Below, piece by piece: positions 8,387 through 18,006 of a stretch of 64,000 bases of DNA. The position numbers and the translations under genes were made by a program. Within the stretch, counting starts at the first letter, position 1. Every line of letters begins with the position of its first letter. The notes beneath the pieces were generated by a model. It was not told the DNA's origin. It did not search any database and saw only the letters and a program-made list of their open reading frames with translations. The stretch comes from Mucilaginibacter hurinus (GTDB lineage Bacteria; Bacteroidota; Bacteroidia; Sphingobacteriales; Sphingobacteriaceae), in the NCBI RefSeq assembly GCF_003324525.1, contig NZ_QGDC01000003.1:310001-374000 (forward strand), in the 5' to 3' direction.

Positions 8387-10330
8387 ATGAAAATAAAAAT
8401 TACCGTTATTTTGGTAATCCTTCTATCTTTCTCTAACCTCTGCCGGGCCCAACATGCAGATTTACAGCTTTCGATACAACCTGTTGTTATAAAGGGCGAT
8501 AAGCTGCCTATGCTTGCCGTTTATAAGCCAGGCGACCTGGTAGGTTTTAAATATACCACCAAATGGGAGCAAATAATTATACAAATTGATGAAATGAAGA
8601 AAGTGACCGGCGCACAGATTTATAACAACGCCGGCACCATGAAAACTGCTAATCCCGCGGACAGCTGGGACGGCGGTATAAATTTGGAATATGATTATGA
8701 TGGTAAAACGGGTGGCAAAAATTCGTTTTTAGTATATGCTGATGCCAATACATTTACAGGACCTGATGAGAACATTCTTTTCGACGATAACGACGAACTG
8801 GTATATATGGCTCGCGATGGAGGAACAATACCACCGGGTGATGAACTTTTTCCGCTCGGTATCGACCATTGTTCAGGAGTGCAGATACGGAATACCGACC
8901 CGGTAACCGGGCTGGTCAGTTACATATACATTTTCAGACGCGATTTAAATTACAAGTCGCCATTAACAGGGAATGCTTTACAGCAGGATGCAGGGCTTAC
9001 ACATCCTGTTACCTATAATTTTAATTTTAAACGAAACAACATAACAAGAGGTCCTGCCGACTATAAAGAATATTACAACCGGCAGTTTGGGCCTAATCCG
9101 GAAACATCCACTGTTGTTACCCCCCATTATATAAAGGGATTTGGTGACAGGTGGATAGAGAACAGCTTGATTATTACTACGCCCGCTACACAGGGAATGC
9201 TTGAGTCGGCGCGCCAAAATGTCCTCGACGGACATAAACTTAGTTTGATACCGTTAAACGTAAACCAGGCACGAACGTGCCATCGTAACGAATACACTTT
9301 TTCCGGGACGGCTAATGACGATCAAACACGAAGGCCCCTAGATGGCACTGAAGCAACAAGCAGAAAAGGTTACGAAGGCGCTTTTATAGCAAACATAAAT
9401 GGCCCGCTAAGATGCATTCGCTCATTTATGGGGTGCAACAGCGGCCCGTTAACTCAACGTGATAATATTTGTTATGACCAGATGGAGGTAATAAACACTT
9501 ATCTGCGTGTTCATCCTATTGACGGTATAATGGATTTTTACGACTACGCCCCACTGGCCGGCAAAATGATTTACAATAATAATAACAACATGCCGGGCAC
9601 GTCGCAAACAATAAATGGCCATGCCTATACGGGCATTTTAATTGACGGTAAAAATGACGTGGTTAAGCCTGGTTTGGTAAAATGGGAAATGATAAACAGC
9701 ACGTCAGGATCTATATTCAGGTATAATCTGCTCCATAACCCTGAAAATGTCACCGGGGTATTTGAGTCTACCTATTATTATGACAGTGACAAGCCAGATA
9801 GCTTTGAACCACAATGTACGGGCGACGCCGTAGCATGGGGAGCAAGCGGCATTACTATACGCAGGAAAGACCCGCTGAACAGACCTACGGCGCTGCCTAA
9901 TACGGAAATACGCTTTGCCGGCGACCTCAACCGCCTGTGGTTTACCCAGTACAATATGTATTTGCAGCCAGAAACACAGCTAAGTGAGCGTGTACACCTG
10001 ATCAACTCGATAGAGAAAAAGATAGATGTAAGCATAACCGCCTGGCAGCACACAGCCGACTGTGAAAACCGGAAACGCGTAGCAGTAGAATTATATCCGA
10101 ATCCGTCGAACGGAAAATTTACTTTGGATATAGGCGGCAGTGTATATCAAAAAGTAAAAATGACGATATATGACACTCAGGGCAAACTGGTATTCCATTC
10201 AGACCGCGTAGGCCAGATAAATGAAACAATAGACATAAGCCGTAATATTAGCAGCGGGATTTATATAATGCAGCTTGATATTGACGGACAAAAGGTAGCC
10301 AGGAAAATTATTATAACAGATAAAAAGTAA
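8387..10330 (+). CDS. Secreted protein of unknown function with type A T9SS sorting domain
   Basis: A 647-residue exported protein: signal peptide to about residue 21 (CRA|Q), a long central region I do not recognise, and a C-terminal domain from about 571 with the Por_Secre_tail pattern (YPNPSNGKFTLD ... VKMTIYDTQGKLV ... SGIYIMQL ... KIIITDKK). That tail sends cargo through the type IX secretion system to the surface or medium. The central part has several paired Cys (for example in RCIRSFMGCNSG) and many aromatic/Asn/Gly residues, suggestive of a beta-rich enzyme or binding module. It is a single-gene unit with its own consensus promoter. No function is claimed. Confidence 0.82.
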   Translation: MKIKITVILVILLSFSNLCRAQHADLQLSIQPVVIKGDKLPMLAVYKPGDLVGFKYTTKWEQIIIQIDEMKKVTGAQIYNNAGTMKTANPADSWDGGINLEYDYDGKTGGKNSFLVYADANTFTGPDENILFDDNDELVYMARDGGTIPPGDELFPLGIDHCSGVQIRNTDPVTGLVSYIYIFRRDLNYKSPLTGNALQQDAGLTHPVTYNFNFKRNNITRGPADYKEYYNRQFGPNPETSTVVTPHYIKGFGDRWIENSLIITTPATQGMLESARQNVLDGHKLSLIPLNVNQARTCHRNEYTFSGTANDDQTRRPLDGTEATSRKGYEGAFIANINGPLRCIRSFMGCNSGPLTQRDNICYDQMEVINTYLRVHPIDGIMDFYDYAPLAGKMIYNNNNNMPGTSQTINGHAYTGILIDGKNDVVKPGLVKWEMINSTSGSIFRYNLLHNPENVTGVFESTYYYDSDKPDSFEPQCTGDAVAWGASGITIRRKDPLNRPTALPNTEIRFAGDLNRLWFTQYNMYLQPETQLSERVHLINSIEKKIDVSITAWQHTADCENRKRVAVELYPNPSNGKFTLDIGGSVYQKVKMTIYDTQGKLVFHSDRVGQINETIDISRNISSGIYIMQLDIDGQKVARKIIITDKK

Positions 10331-10465
10331 TTCTAAGCAAGCACACTACGCTTATCCGGCACTAAATTTTAACAAGGTAATTTGCCACTATCGTTCACGC
10401 CTGCAAAAAATGCGTTAATTTATCGATTTACCAATAAAAATTTAACGTTTGTGATACCTTATGTT

Positions 10466-10473
10466 TACTTTTG
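10466..10473 (+). promoter_or_regulatory. Putative -7 element of sucA
   Basis: TACTTTTG matches TAnnTTTG and lies 24 bases before the sucA ATG. A TTTG at 10448-10451 could be the -33 element, though the 14-base spacing is shorter than usual. Confidence 0.4.
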
Positions 10474-10497
10474 CATGATTTTAAGATATCATTTAAA

Positions 10498-13299
10498 ATG
10501 AGCGAGCAGGATTACATAAACAGCGGAAACGCTGCATACATAAATTCTTTATACGAAGCCTATAAGCAAGACCCTGAATCCATTGATTACGGCTGGCAAA
10601 AGTTTTTTGAAGGGTTTGATTTCGGACTTAGCGATAACGCTACGCCCGTTACGCCTGAAACTTCTGACCATTTCCTGAAAGAGATCAATGTTTTAAACAT
10701 GATAGAGGGTTACCGTGGCCGCGGACACTTGTTTGCTAAAACTAACCCGGTACGCGAGCGACGCAAATATTTTCCGGGTAAAGAATTGGAAACGTTCGGG
10801 CTTAGTGAAGCCGATATGGACACCGTGTTTAATGCAGGTGTTGAAGTAGGCCTCGGTCCGGCCACCCTACGTGACATACGGCAATTGCTTGAAGAAACCT
10901 ATTGCGGTACTATTGGTGCTGAGTATCATTACATCCGCAATCCTATAAAAATAAAGTGGTTTCAGGAACGCATGGAAAAACAGCGAAATAAGCCTGATTT
11001 TACTGCGGAGCAAAAGAAACTGATGCTGAACAAGCTTAGCCAGGCCGTTTTGTTTGAAAACTTTTTAGGCACTAAATTCCTGGGACAAAAAAGGTTCTCA
11101 CTTGAAGGCGCCGAGGCAATGATACCCGCGCTTGATTCTGTGATACAAAAAGGCGCGCAAATAGGAATCGAGGAATTTATTATAGGTATGGCGCACCGCG
11201 GACGCTTGAACGTGCTGGCCAATATTATGGAGAAAACCTACAAAGAAATTTTCTTTGAGTTTGAGGGTAAGAACTTTGATTCAGAATCGCCACATGGGGG
11301 CGACGTAAAATATCACCTGGGCTTCTCAACCGATGTAGCCGCGGCAAATGGTAAAAAAGTTCATTTAAGCTTGTGCCCCAACCCTTCGCATCTTGAGGCG
11401 GTTGACCCGGTAGTTGAAGGCATTACGCGTTCAAAAATAGACTTTAAATATGGCGGCGACTACACTAAGATCGCCCCTATATTAATACATGGTGATGCCT
11501 CTATAGCCGGACAAGGCATTGTGTACGAAGTATTGCAGATGGAGAAGCTTGAGGGCTATCGCACCGGTGGTACTATACACATTGTAATAAACAACCAGAT
11601 AGGGTTTACTACCAACTTTAAGGACGCGCGCTCAAGTACCTACTGTACTGACGTGGCTAAAACAGTGCTGTCGCCGGTTTTCCACGTAAACGGCGACGAT
11701 GTAGAAGCTTTGGCCTATGTAATTAATTTAGCTATGGAGTACCGCCAGTTATTCCATGATGATGTTTTTATAGATATACTATGCTATCGCAGGTACGGAC
11801 ATAACGAAGCTGACGAGCCAAAATTCACCCAGCCGGTATTATATAAGGCTATTGATGCCCACCCTAATCCGCGCGAAGTGTATTTGAAAAAACTGATTGC
11901 AGAAGGCAGCGTAACCGAAAAGTTTGCGAAGGATGCCGAAAAACAATTTCGCGACCTGTTGCAGGGCCAGTTAGATGAAGTAAAAGCACAGGACAGGTTT
12001 ACAGAAACCATCCCGATGTTTGCCGGTGCCTGGTCAGGCCTTCACCTTCCGTCAGAAAAAGAATTGCTGGTACACGTTGACACCTCCATTACCGAGGCGG
12101 AACTGCTTGAAATAGGCAATAAGATAACTGACTTACCTAAGGAAAAAGAATTCTTTAAAAAGATAGAGAAGCTGTTTGAAGACCGCAAAAAAATGGTGAA
12201 CGAAACCCGTGTGTTCGATTGGGCAATGGGTGAGTTGCTGGCATACGGGAGCTTGCTTAAAGAAGGCCACCCTGTACGGTTAAGCGGCGAAGATGTAAAG
12301 CGGGGCACCTTCTCGCACAGGCATGCTGTTGTTACCCTTGCCGAGTCTGAAGATGAATATATACCATTAAACAGCTTAGATACCAAGGCACCGTTTAATA
12401 TTTACAATTCGCTTTTATCTGAGTATGGCGTACTGGGCTTTGAGTATGGTTATGCCCTGGCAAACCCTAACGCTTTAACGATATGGGAAGCGCAGTTTGG
12501 CGACTTCGTTAACGGCGCCCAGATTATCATTGACCAGTATATAGCCAGCGCCGAAACAAAATGGCAGCGTGGTAACGGCCTGGTGATGTTACTTCCGCAT
12601 GGTTACGAGGGGCAAGGTCCGGAACACTCTTCCGCCCGTGTCGAGCGTTTTATGGAGCTTTGTGCAGATAATAATATCCAGGTGGCCAATTGTACTACAC
12701 CGGCTAACTTCTTCCATATCTTACGCCGGCAGCTTAAGCGCGGTTTCAGGAAGCCATTGGTGATTTTCACACCTAAGAGTTTGTTGCGTAACCCCAAATG
12801 CGCGTCAAAGCTGGAGGACTTTACGCACGGCCGGTTTCATGAACTGATTGACGACGTAAATGCCGATCCTAAAAAGATAAAAAGGGTGTTATTGTGCACA
12901 GGTAAAGTATATTATGACCTGCTTGAAAAACAACAGGTAGAAAAACGTACTGATATAGCTATTGTGCGGGTAGAACAATTATATCCGACACCTGTTCATC
13001 AAATACTAAAGGTTAAAGCAAAATATGCCAAAGCCAAAGAGTTTATATGGGTACAGGAAGAGCCTGAGAACATGGGTGCATGGCCTTATATTTGCCGCAA
13101 GTTCCATAATGATAAAGTAGTAAAGCTGGATATTATTTCGCGTATTGAAGGCAGCAGCACAGCTACCGGTTACGCTAAGCAACATGCGGCGCAGCAACTG
13201 TACATTATTAATAAAGCTTTTGAAACACAGGGAAGCAAAACGGTAAAAGAAACCATTAACAAAACAACAAAAAAGATGGCCGAAACTGGCGCTGATTAA
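10498..13299 (+). CDS. sucA: 2-oxoglutarate dehydrogenase E1 component
   Basis: A 933-residue thiamine-diphosphate enzyme that decarboxylates 2-oxoglutarate and transfers the succinyl group to the lipoyl domains of E2 in the TCA cycle. The N-terminal E2-binding helix (YINSLYEAYKQDPESIDYGW) is followed by the E1 core with GMAHRGRLNVL, LCPNPSHLEAVDPVVEG and HGDASIAGQG...NNQIGFTT (TPP/Mg binding). The transketolase-type pyrimidine domain has LLPHGYEGQGPEHSSAR. Length is normal. I chose the ATG at 10498; the frame can be extended upstream only to a TTG at 10471, inside the -7 element. It is followed 147 bases later by sucB; no lpd is nearby. Confidence 0.98.
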   Translation: MSEQDYINSGNAAYINSLYEAYKQDPESIDYGWQKFFEGFDFGLSDNATPVTPETSDHFLKEINVLNMIEGYRGRGHLFAKTNPVRERRKYFPGKELETFGLSEADMDTVFNAGVEVGLGPATLRDIRQLLEETYCGTIGAEYHYIRNPIKIKWFQERMEKQRNKPDFTAEQKKLMLNKLSQAVLFENFLGTKFLGQKRFSLEGAEAMIPALDSVIQKGAQIGIEEFIIGMAHRGRLNVLANIMEKTYKEIFFEFEGKNFDSESPHGGDVKYHLGFSTDVAAANGKKVHLSLCPNPSHLEAVDPVVEGITRSKIDFKYGGDYTKIAPILIHGDASIAGQGIVYEVLQMEKLEGYRTGGTIHIVINNQIGFTTNFKDARSSTYCTDVAKTVLSPVFHVNGDDVEALAYVINLAMEYRQLFHDDVFIDILCYRRYGHNEADEPKFTQPVLYKAIDAHPNPREVYLKKLIAEGSVTEKFAKDAEKQFRDLLQGQLDEVKAQDRFTETIPMFAGAWSGLHLPSEKELLVHVDTSITEAELLEIGNKITDLPKEKEFFKKIEKLFEDRKKMVNETRVFDWAMGELLAYGSLLKEGHPVRLSGEDVKRGTFSHRHAVVTLAESEDEYIPLNSLDTKAPFNIYNSLLSEYGVLGFEYGYALANPNALTIWEAQFGDFVNGAQIIIDQYIASAETKWQRGNGLVMLLPHGYEGQGPEHSSARVERFMELCADNNIQVANCTTPANFFHILRRQLKRGFRKPLVIFTPKSLLRNPKCASKLEDFTHGRFHELIDDVNADPKKIKRVLLCTGKVYYDLLEKQQVEKRTDIAIVRVEQLYPTPVHQILKVKAKYAKAKEFIWVQEEPENMGAWPYICRKFHNDKVVKLDIISRIEGSSTATGYAKQHAAQQLYIINKAFETQGSKTVKETINKTTKKMAETGAD

Positions 13300-13446
13300 G
13301 TTTAGCAGGTTGCCTGTTGCAAATTGCAGGATATTTCCGGCAGCCTAACCGCGCACTTGCAGCACAGCACTAATCAGATAAATAGTTAAGTTATAAACTG
13401 TAAGCTATTGCATGTAACTTACAATACACAACATATAACACATCAT

Positions 13447-15042
13447 ATGAGTTTAGAAATAAAAGTTCCGCCGGTAGGCGAATCGATAACAGAAGTTACC
13501 TTAGCCAGTTGGACAAAAAAAGACGGCGACCAGGTGGCTATGGACGAAGTGATAGCCGAGTTAGAGTCAGATAAAGCAACATTTGAGCTTACAGCACAGC
13601 AAGCCGGAACTTTAAAAACTATAGCCAAAGAGGGCGATACACTTGCCATAGGTGCCGTAGTAGCAAGCATTGAAGAAGGCGAGGGAAACGGGCAACAGGC
13701 ACAAAAGGATAGCGCCCCCGCCCCTGTACCTGCCAAAGAGGAGGCCAAAGCTGACGAGTCAGCCCCGGCCGAGGCTAAAGCTGAGCCGGCTCCAGCTGCT
13801 GCAAGCGGCGAAGCGGCTGAAGTAAAGGTTCCACCGGTGGGCGAGTCAATAACCGAGGTTACCCTGGCTAACTGGGTAAAAAAGGATGGCGACCAGGTTG
13901 CCATGGACGAGGTGATAGCCGAACTGGATTCAGATAAGGCAACGTTTGAACTTACAGCACCGCAGGCCGGCGTTTTAAAAACGCAGGCTAAGGAAGGTGA
14001 TACATTACCTATAGGCGGCGTAGTGGCTACTATATCCGGCGGCAGCGCACCGGCAGCAGAAAAAGCCCCGGCACAAGATAGCGCTCCTGCATCAGCTACT
14101 GCTCAGGAATCATCCAAAGATAAAACCTATGCATCAGGCGTACCTTCACCCGCTGCTGCTAAAATATTAAATGAAAAGGGTGTTGACCCGCAAAGTGTAA
14201 GCGGCACTGGTGTGGATGGCCGGATTACCAAAGGCGACGCGTTAAACGCGCAAAAAACCGCTGCCCCCGAGGCAAGCAAAACTGAAACCGCACCCGCAGC
14301 TAAACCAAGTGCTGCTCCCGCATCAGCTACGCCAACAGGCGAACGGGGCGAACGTCGTGAAAAGATGTCGTCGTTGCGTAAAACGGTAGCCAAACGCCTG
14401 GTTGCGGTAAAAAATGAAACTGCCATGCTTACCACCTTTAACGAGGTGGATATGTCTCCTATCATGGAATTACGTGGCAAATACAAAGATAAGTTTAAAG
14501 AAAAACATGGTGTAGGTTTAGGTTTCATGTCATTCTTTACCAAAGCAGTTACCGAAGCGTTAAAAGAGTGGCCTGCCGTGGGCGCCCGTATAGACGGTGA
14601 AGAAGTGGTATACAGCAATTATGCGGATATCTCAATAGCAGTATCGGCCCCTAAAGGCTTAGTGGTACCGGTTATTCGCAATGCCGATAAGATGAGCCTT
14701 GCTGAAATTGAAAAAGAGGTTGTAGTACTTGCCGGAAAAGCCCGCGACAATAAGTTAAGTATTGAGGAAATGAGCGGCGGCACATTTACCATTACCAACG
14801 GTGGTGTATTTGGGTCGATGATGTCAACACCTATTATCAATGCGCCGCAATCGGCCATATTGGGCATGCACAATATCGTTGAGCGCCCGGTAGCAGTAAA
14901 CGGACAAGTGGTTATCCGCCCGATGATGTATGTGGCGTTATCATACGATCACCGTATTATTGATGGCCGTGAGTCGGTTAGCTTCCTGGTACGCGTAAAG
15001 CAATTGCTTGAAGATCCGGCAAGGTTGCTGTTAAGTGTATAA
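13447..15042 (+). CDS. sucB: Dihydrolipoyllysine succinyltransferase (E2), two lipoyl domains
   Basis: A 531-residue E2 of the 2-oxoglutarate dehydrogenase complex. Domain order: lipoyl domain 1 (about 3-76, lipoylated Lys43 in ESDKATFEL), an Ala/Pro/Lys linker, lipoyl domain 2 (about 125-198, Lys164 in DSDKATFEL), linker, peripheral-subunit-binding domain (about 229-266, [16 protein letters not shown]), linker, and a catalytic acyltransferase domain (about 305-531) with [10 protein letters not shown] (His502, Asp506). Two lipoyl domains are more typical of pyruvate E2 or of some Bacteroidota and Actinobacteria. The neighbour sucA and the catalytic domain support succinyl transfer. Start is the ATG at 13447 before SLEIKVPP; a longer frame beginning with TTG is not credible. 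A strong terminator follows. Confidence 0.96.
   Translation: MSLEIKVPPVGESITEVTLASWTKKDGDQVAMDEVIAELESDKATFELTAQQAGTLKTIAKEGDTLAIGAVVASIEEGEGNGQQAQKDSAPAPVPAKEEAKADESAPAEAKAEPAPAAASGEAAEVKVPPVGESITEVTLANWVKKDGDQVAMDEVIAELDSDKATFELTAPQAGVLKTQAKEGDTLPIGGVVATISGGSAPAAEKAPAQDSAPASATAQESSKDKTYASGVPSPAAAKILNEKGVDPQSVSGTGVDGRITKGDALNAQKTAAPEASKTETAPAAKPSAAPASATPTGERGERREKMSSLRKTVAKRLVAVKNETAMLTTFNEVDMSPIMELRGKYKDKFKEKHGVGLGFMSFFTKAVTEALKEWPAVGARIDGEEVVYSNYADISIAVSAPKGLVVPVIRNADKMSLAEIEKEVVVLAGKARDNKLSIEEMSGGTFTITNGGVFGSMMSTPIINAPQSAILGMHNIVERPVAVNGQVVIRPMMYVALSYDHRIIDGRESVSFLVRVKQLLEDPARLLLSV
13453..14043 (+). repeat. Tandem duplicated lipoyl-domain coding segments in sucB
   Basis: Two segments, about 13453-13674 and 13819-14043, encode nearly the same domain (both contain [30 protein letters not shown] and [10 protein letters not shown]). 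The DNA differs mostly at third codon positions, so the copies look like an old duplication held by selection on the protein. Confidence 0.85.
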
Positions 15043-15063
15043 TCCTCATTAAAAATATATGAC

Positions 15064-15089
15064 AAGCCCGGGATAGCCCGGGCTTTTTT
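15064..15089 (+). terminator. Rho-independent terminator of sucAB
   Basis: AGCCCGGG (15065-15072), four-base loop, CCCGGGCT (15077-15084), then a T-run. It lies 22 bases after the sucB stop codon. Confidence 0.9.
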
Positions 15090-15426
15090 ATTAATCAGGA
15101 TTTTGTACTAGAAGTCTTTCAATGTGGGAGTTAAATAGCATTTTGGCATAAAGTCCCATGAACTAGTTATCTGTTTCATTCCTATAATAGAGTCGAGTGA
15201 CAAATAACCTGTTACAACAGACTTTCGCAACGCAGTTTTATCATTTTTTCTCGCGTTGCAACTTGTGAGCTTTAAAATAGAACATAAAGTGTACATGTAA
15301 AATATTATATAGTGTTTTCAGAAATTTCATACCGATAATATACCGCTGTGCCAGTCGTTTAATTATAAAACCATGACATCCCGTACAGCATAGGTTTCGT
15401 ATATTTATACTGAAAAACATTAAACC
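15090..15426. other. Intergenic region, no gene seen
   Basis: 337 bases between the sucB terminator and the TetR gene. I see no credible coding frame; the minus-strand frame here runs into the TetR gene and lacks any recognisable motif. It presumably holds the promoter for the TetR operon; TAGGTTTC near 15389 is only a near match to the -7 consensus. Confidence 0.5.
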
Positions 15427-16080
15427 ATGGCTACCATCGACAGCATACAAAAAGCATATATTGATTACGTACTTACTACAGATGAACAACCTAAGTCGGT
15501 TTATATCTTTGCTAAAAAAAATAAAATGGCTGAAGATGAATTTTATCGCTACTTCGGTTCGTTTAATGCTGTTGAGCAAAATATATGGGCTGATTTTGCT
15601 AAAAAAACCATTTTTGAGATAAAGTCCCAGGAGGTATGGGTGCAGTATTCGGCACGAGAAAAGGCACTGTCCTTCTTCTACGCCTTCTTTGAATTGATAA
15701 AAGCTAACCGCAGTTTTGTAGTTTACTCGGTAAAAAAGCAGCCACGTACTTTAAGTGTGCCGGCTATATTTGAACCTTTAAAAGACATTTTTGAAGATTT
15801 TGCAGACGAAATTTTGAAAGAAGGACTGGAAACCGGCGAACTGTCTGACCGTAAATTTTTTGCAAAACGTTATAAAGACGCGCTTTGGCTGCAATTTGGC
15901 TTTCTGCTGAACTTTTGGATAAAAGATAATTCTGCCGGCTTTGAGCAAACCGACGAAGCTATTGAAAAAGGCGTTAATGTAACATTCGACCTTTTTCAGC
16001 GCAGTCCGATAGACAACCTAATTGACTATGGGAAATTTCTGTATAAAAGCGGAAGTTTAAAGGAAAAGATGGGCTTTTAA
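15427..16080 (+). CDS. TetR-family transcriptional regulator
   Basis: A 217-residue protein with an N-terminal three-helix DNA-binding region (about 5-55, with YIFAKKNKMAEDEFYRYFGS in the place of the helix-turn-helix) and a long helical C-terminal ligand/dimer domain, the usual size for TetR repressors. It starts a same-strand group: an ABC1-type kinase begins 97 bases downstream and a Dabb protein follows. Such regulators usually control their neighbours and themselves, so control of the kinase gene is likely (inference). The ligand is unknown. The helix-turn-helix is divergent from the typical TetR pattern, as is common in Bacteroidota. Confidence 0.75.
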   Translation: MATIDSIQKAYIDYVLTTDEQPKSVYIFAKKNKMAEDEFYRYFGSFNAVEQNIWADFAKKTIFEIKSQEVWVQYSAREKALSFFYAFFELIKANRSFVVYSVKKQPRTLSVPAIFEPLKDIFEDFADEILKEGLETGELSDRKFFAKRYKDALWLQFGFLLNFWIKDNSAGFEQTDEAIEKGVNVTFDLFQRSPIDNLIDYGKFLYKSGSLKEKMGF

Positions 16081-16177
16081 TTACTGCCCCGGCGTTAATT
16101 TTCGACGCACCCCGGTTGAGATTTACCATGCCTGTGTTGCAGCAAGCGATTGGTTTTTTTACAGCACTTATATCATC

Positions 16178-17500
16178 ATGAGCGACACGCCCAAAGAACA
16201 AAACAGCATACCTACCAGCAAAGTACAACGTTCCACAAAATTTGTAACTACCGGTATTAAAATAGGCGGTAATTATATCAAGCATTACTCAAAAAAACTC
16301 TTTAATCCGGATTTGGATAAAACCGAGTTGAATGAGGATAATGCGGCAGATATTTATCAATCACTAAGTGAGCTTAAAGGCAGCGCGTTAAAGGTGGCGC
16401 AAATGCTCAGCATGGATAAGAACCTGCTTCCACAGGCTTACGTGGATAAATTTTCGCAATCGCAATATAACGCACCGCCTTTGTCCGGACCGCTTATTGT
16501 ACAAACCTTTAAAAAGCATTTTGGCAAAACGCCCGACAAAATATATGATAAGTTCAATTTACGGAGTACCAATGCCGCCTCAATAGGCCAGGTGCATGAG
16601 GCAGAACTTAATGGAAAAAAACTGGCTGTTAAAATTCAATATCCCGGCGTGGGCGACTCCATTTCGTCCGACTTGAAGCTGGTTAAGCCGTTTGCCTTCC
16701 GCCTGTTAGGCATGAGCGAGAAGGAATTGGATGTTTACATGCGGGAAGTAGAAGAACGGCTGGTAGAAGAAACCGACTACGAATTGGAGGTGCGGCGGTC
16801 TATCGAATTTTCAAAGGCTTGCTCGATATTAGATAATGTGGTTTTTCCGGGGTATTACCCTGAACTTTCAAGCAAACGCATTATAACTATGGACTGGCTT
16901 GAGGGCAAGCACCTGCGCGAGTTTTTAAACACCAATCCTACGCAGGAACTGCGTGATACTATTGGCCAGGCACTTTGGGATTTTTATAACTACCAGCAAC
17001 ACGAAATGCGGGCCGTACACGCTGACCCTCATCCCGGCAATTTTATGATTACACCTGACGGTAAGCTCGGTGTGATAGACTTTGGTTGCATAAAAGAGAT
17101 GCCGGAAGATTTTTATACGCCGTTTTTCTCCCTTACCTCAACCAGCCTGCTTGATAACAAGGAGGAAATTATTAAAGCTTTCCGTCAACTGGACATGATA
17201 CATGCTAACGATAGCGCCGCGCAAGTTGAATTTTATTATAACATTTATAAAGAAATGATAGGCTTATTTGCTATGCCTTACAGTACCAACTCGTTTGATT
17301 TTGGCCGTACCGAGTTTTTTGACGAACTGTACCGATATGGCGAAAAGATAGCTAAGATGCCAGAATTTAAGCAAGCCCGTGGTGTAAAGCACTTTATATA
17401 TGTAAACCGTACCAATTTTGGTTTATATAACATACTGCACGAGTTAAAAGCCCGGGTAAAAACCGATACGTATAAACCGCATGTGGTATTGGCTTATTAA
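16178..17500 (+). CDS. ABC1/UbiB (AarF, COQ8-like) atypical kinase
   Basis: A 440-residue member of the protein-kinase-like ABC1 family, implicated in isoprenoid quinone or lipid metabolism. Visible elements: the KxGQ-type motif present as K72-V-A-Q75, the Ala-rich loop N132-AASIGQVH, the nucleotide-binding Lys in LAVKIQYPG (Lys152), the catalytic loop H281-ADPHPGN and the metal-binding D301-FG. The Gly of KxGQ is replaced by Ala. No C-terminal membrane helices of the UbiB kind are obvious, so it looks soluble. It lies in a TetR-ABC1-Dabb cluster. Bacteroidota use menaquinone, and a direct ubiquinone role is therefore unlikely. Confidence 0.9.
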   Translation: MSDTPKEQNSIPTSKVQRSTKFVTTGIKIGGNYIKHYSKKLFNPDLDKTELNEDNAADIYQSLSELKGSALKVAQMLSMDKNLLPQAYVDKFSQSQYNAPPLSGPLIVQTFKKHFGKTPDKIYDKFNLRSTNAASIGQVHEAELNGKKLAVKIQYPGVGDSISSDLKLVKPFAFRLLGMSEKELDVYMREVEERLVEETDYELEVRRSIEFSKACSILDNVVFPGYYPELSSKRIITMDWLEGKHLREFLNTNPTQELRDTIGQALWDFYNYQQHEMRAVHADPHPGNFMITPDGKLGVIDFGCIKEMPEDFYTPFFSLTSTSLLDNKEEIIKAFRQLDMIHANDSAAQVEFYYNIYKEMIGLFAMPYSTNSFDFGRTEFFDELYRYGEKIAKMPEFKQARGVKHFIYVNRTNFGLYNILHELKARVKTDTYKPHVVLAY

Positions 17501-17564
17501 AACCTATTTATAAATTTGCTGCCTGGCGGGATTATGCCCGCGACAGATACTAAAGAAAATCATC

Positions 17565-17873
17565 ATGCTATTAAAAAACACTTTTACTCATCACGTACAT
17601 TTTTGGCTTAAAAACCGTGGCGACAGGGAACTGCTAATAGAGGAATTGCATAAGCTTTCATCGATTAAAGAGGTTCGTGACTATCACGTTGGCGTACCGG
17701 CCGAAACTTTTCGTGATGTTGTCGACCGTACATACGATGTATCACTGCTGATATTATTTGACACTCCTGAAGATCAGGAAATATACCAGGACCATCCTGA
17801 TCATCATGCGTTTGTTGAAAAATGCAAATCGCTTTGGGAGAAAGTAGTAGTTCAGGATAGCGTAAACGCATAG
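17565..17873 (+). CDS. Dabb-family (stress-responsive alpha/beta barrel) protein
   Basis: A 102-residue protein with the Dabb pattern: HHVHFWLKN at the start (about 9-17), a central LLIEELHKLSSIKEVRDYHVG, and a C-terminal YQDHPDHHAFVEKC. Dabb proteins are small dimeric ferredoxin-like barrels, mostly without known reaction. The gene lies 64 bases after the ABC1 kinase gene on the same strand, probably the last gene of that operon; the next gene is convergent. Confidence 0.85.
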   Translation: MLLKNTFTHHVHFWLKNRGDRELLIEELHKLSSIKEVRDYHVGVPAETFRDVVDRTYDVSLLILFDTPEDQEIYQDHPDHHAFVEKCKSLWEKVVVQDSVNA

Positions 17874-18006
17874 TTAATTTACCGACAGTTTTCGTAAGAA
17901 AAGTCATTGCGGGGCACAAAGCAATCTCTGAACTGTTTGCTAGCTAATAGCATATCCGGAAATTCTTTCCATGGTCCGCAATGACGTGTTTTAAAAATCA
18001 CCGGTC

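Noticed and set aside
13443..13904. 153-codon minus-strand frame across the lipoyl domains, and another at 14127-14618
   Set aside because: Low-complexity Ala/Ser/Pro-rich shadow of sucB; no start or motif of its own.
15241..15579. 112-codon minus-strand frame
   Set aside because: It overlaps the start of the TetR gene, is AT-rich and has no recognisable domain.
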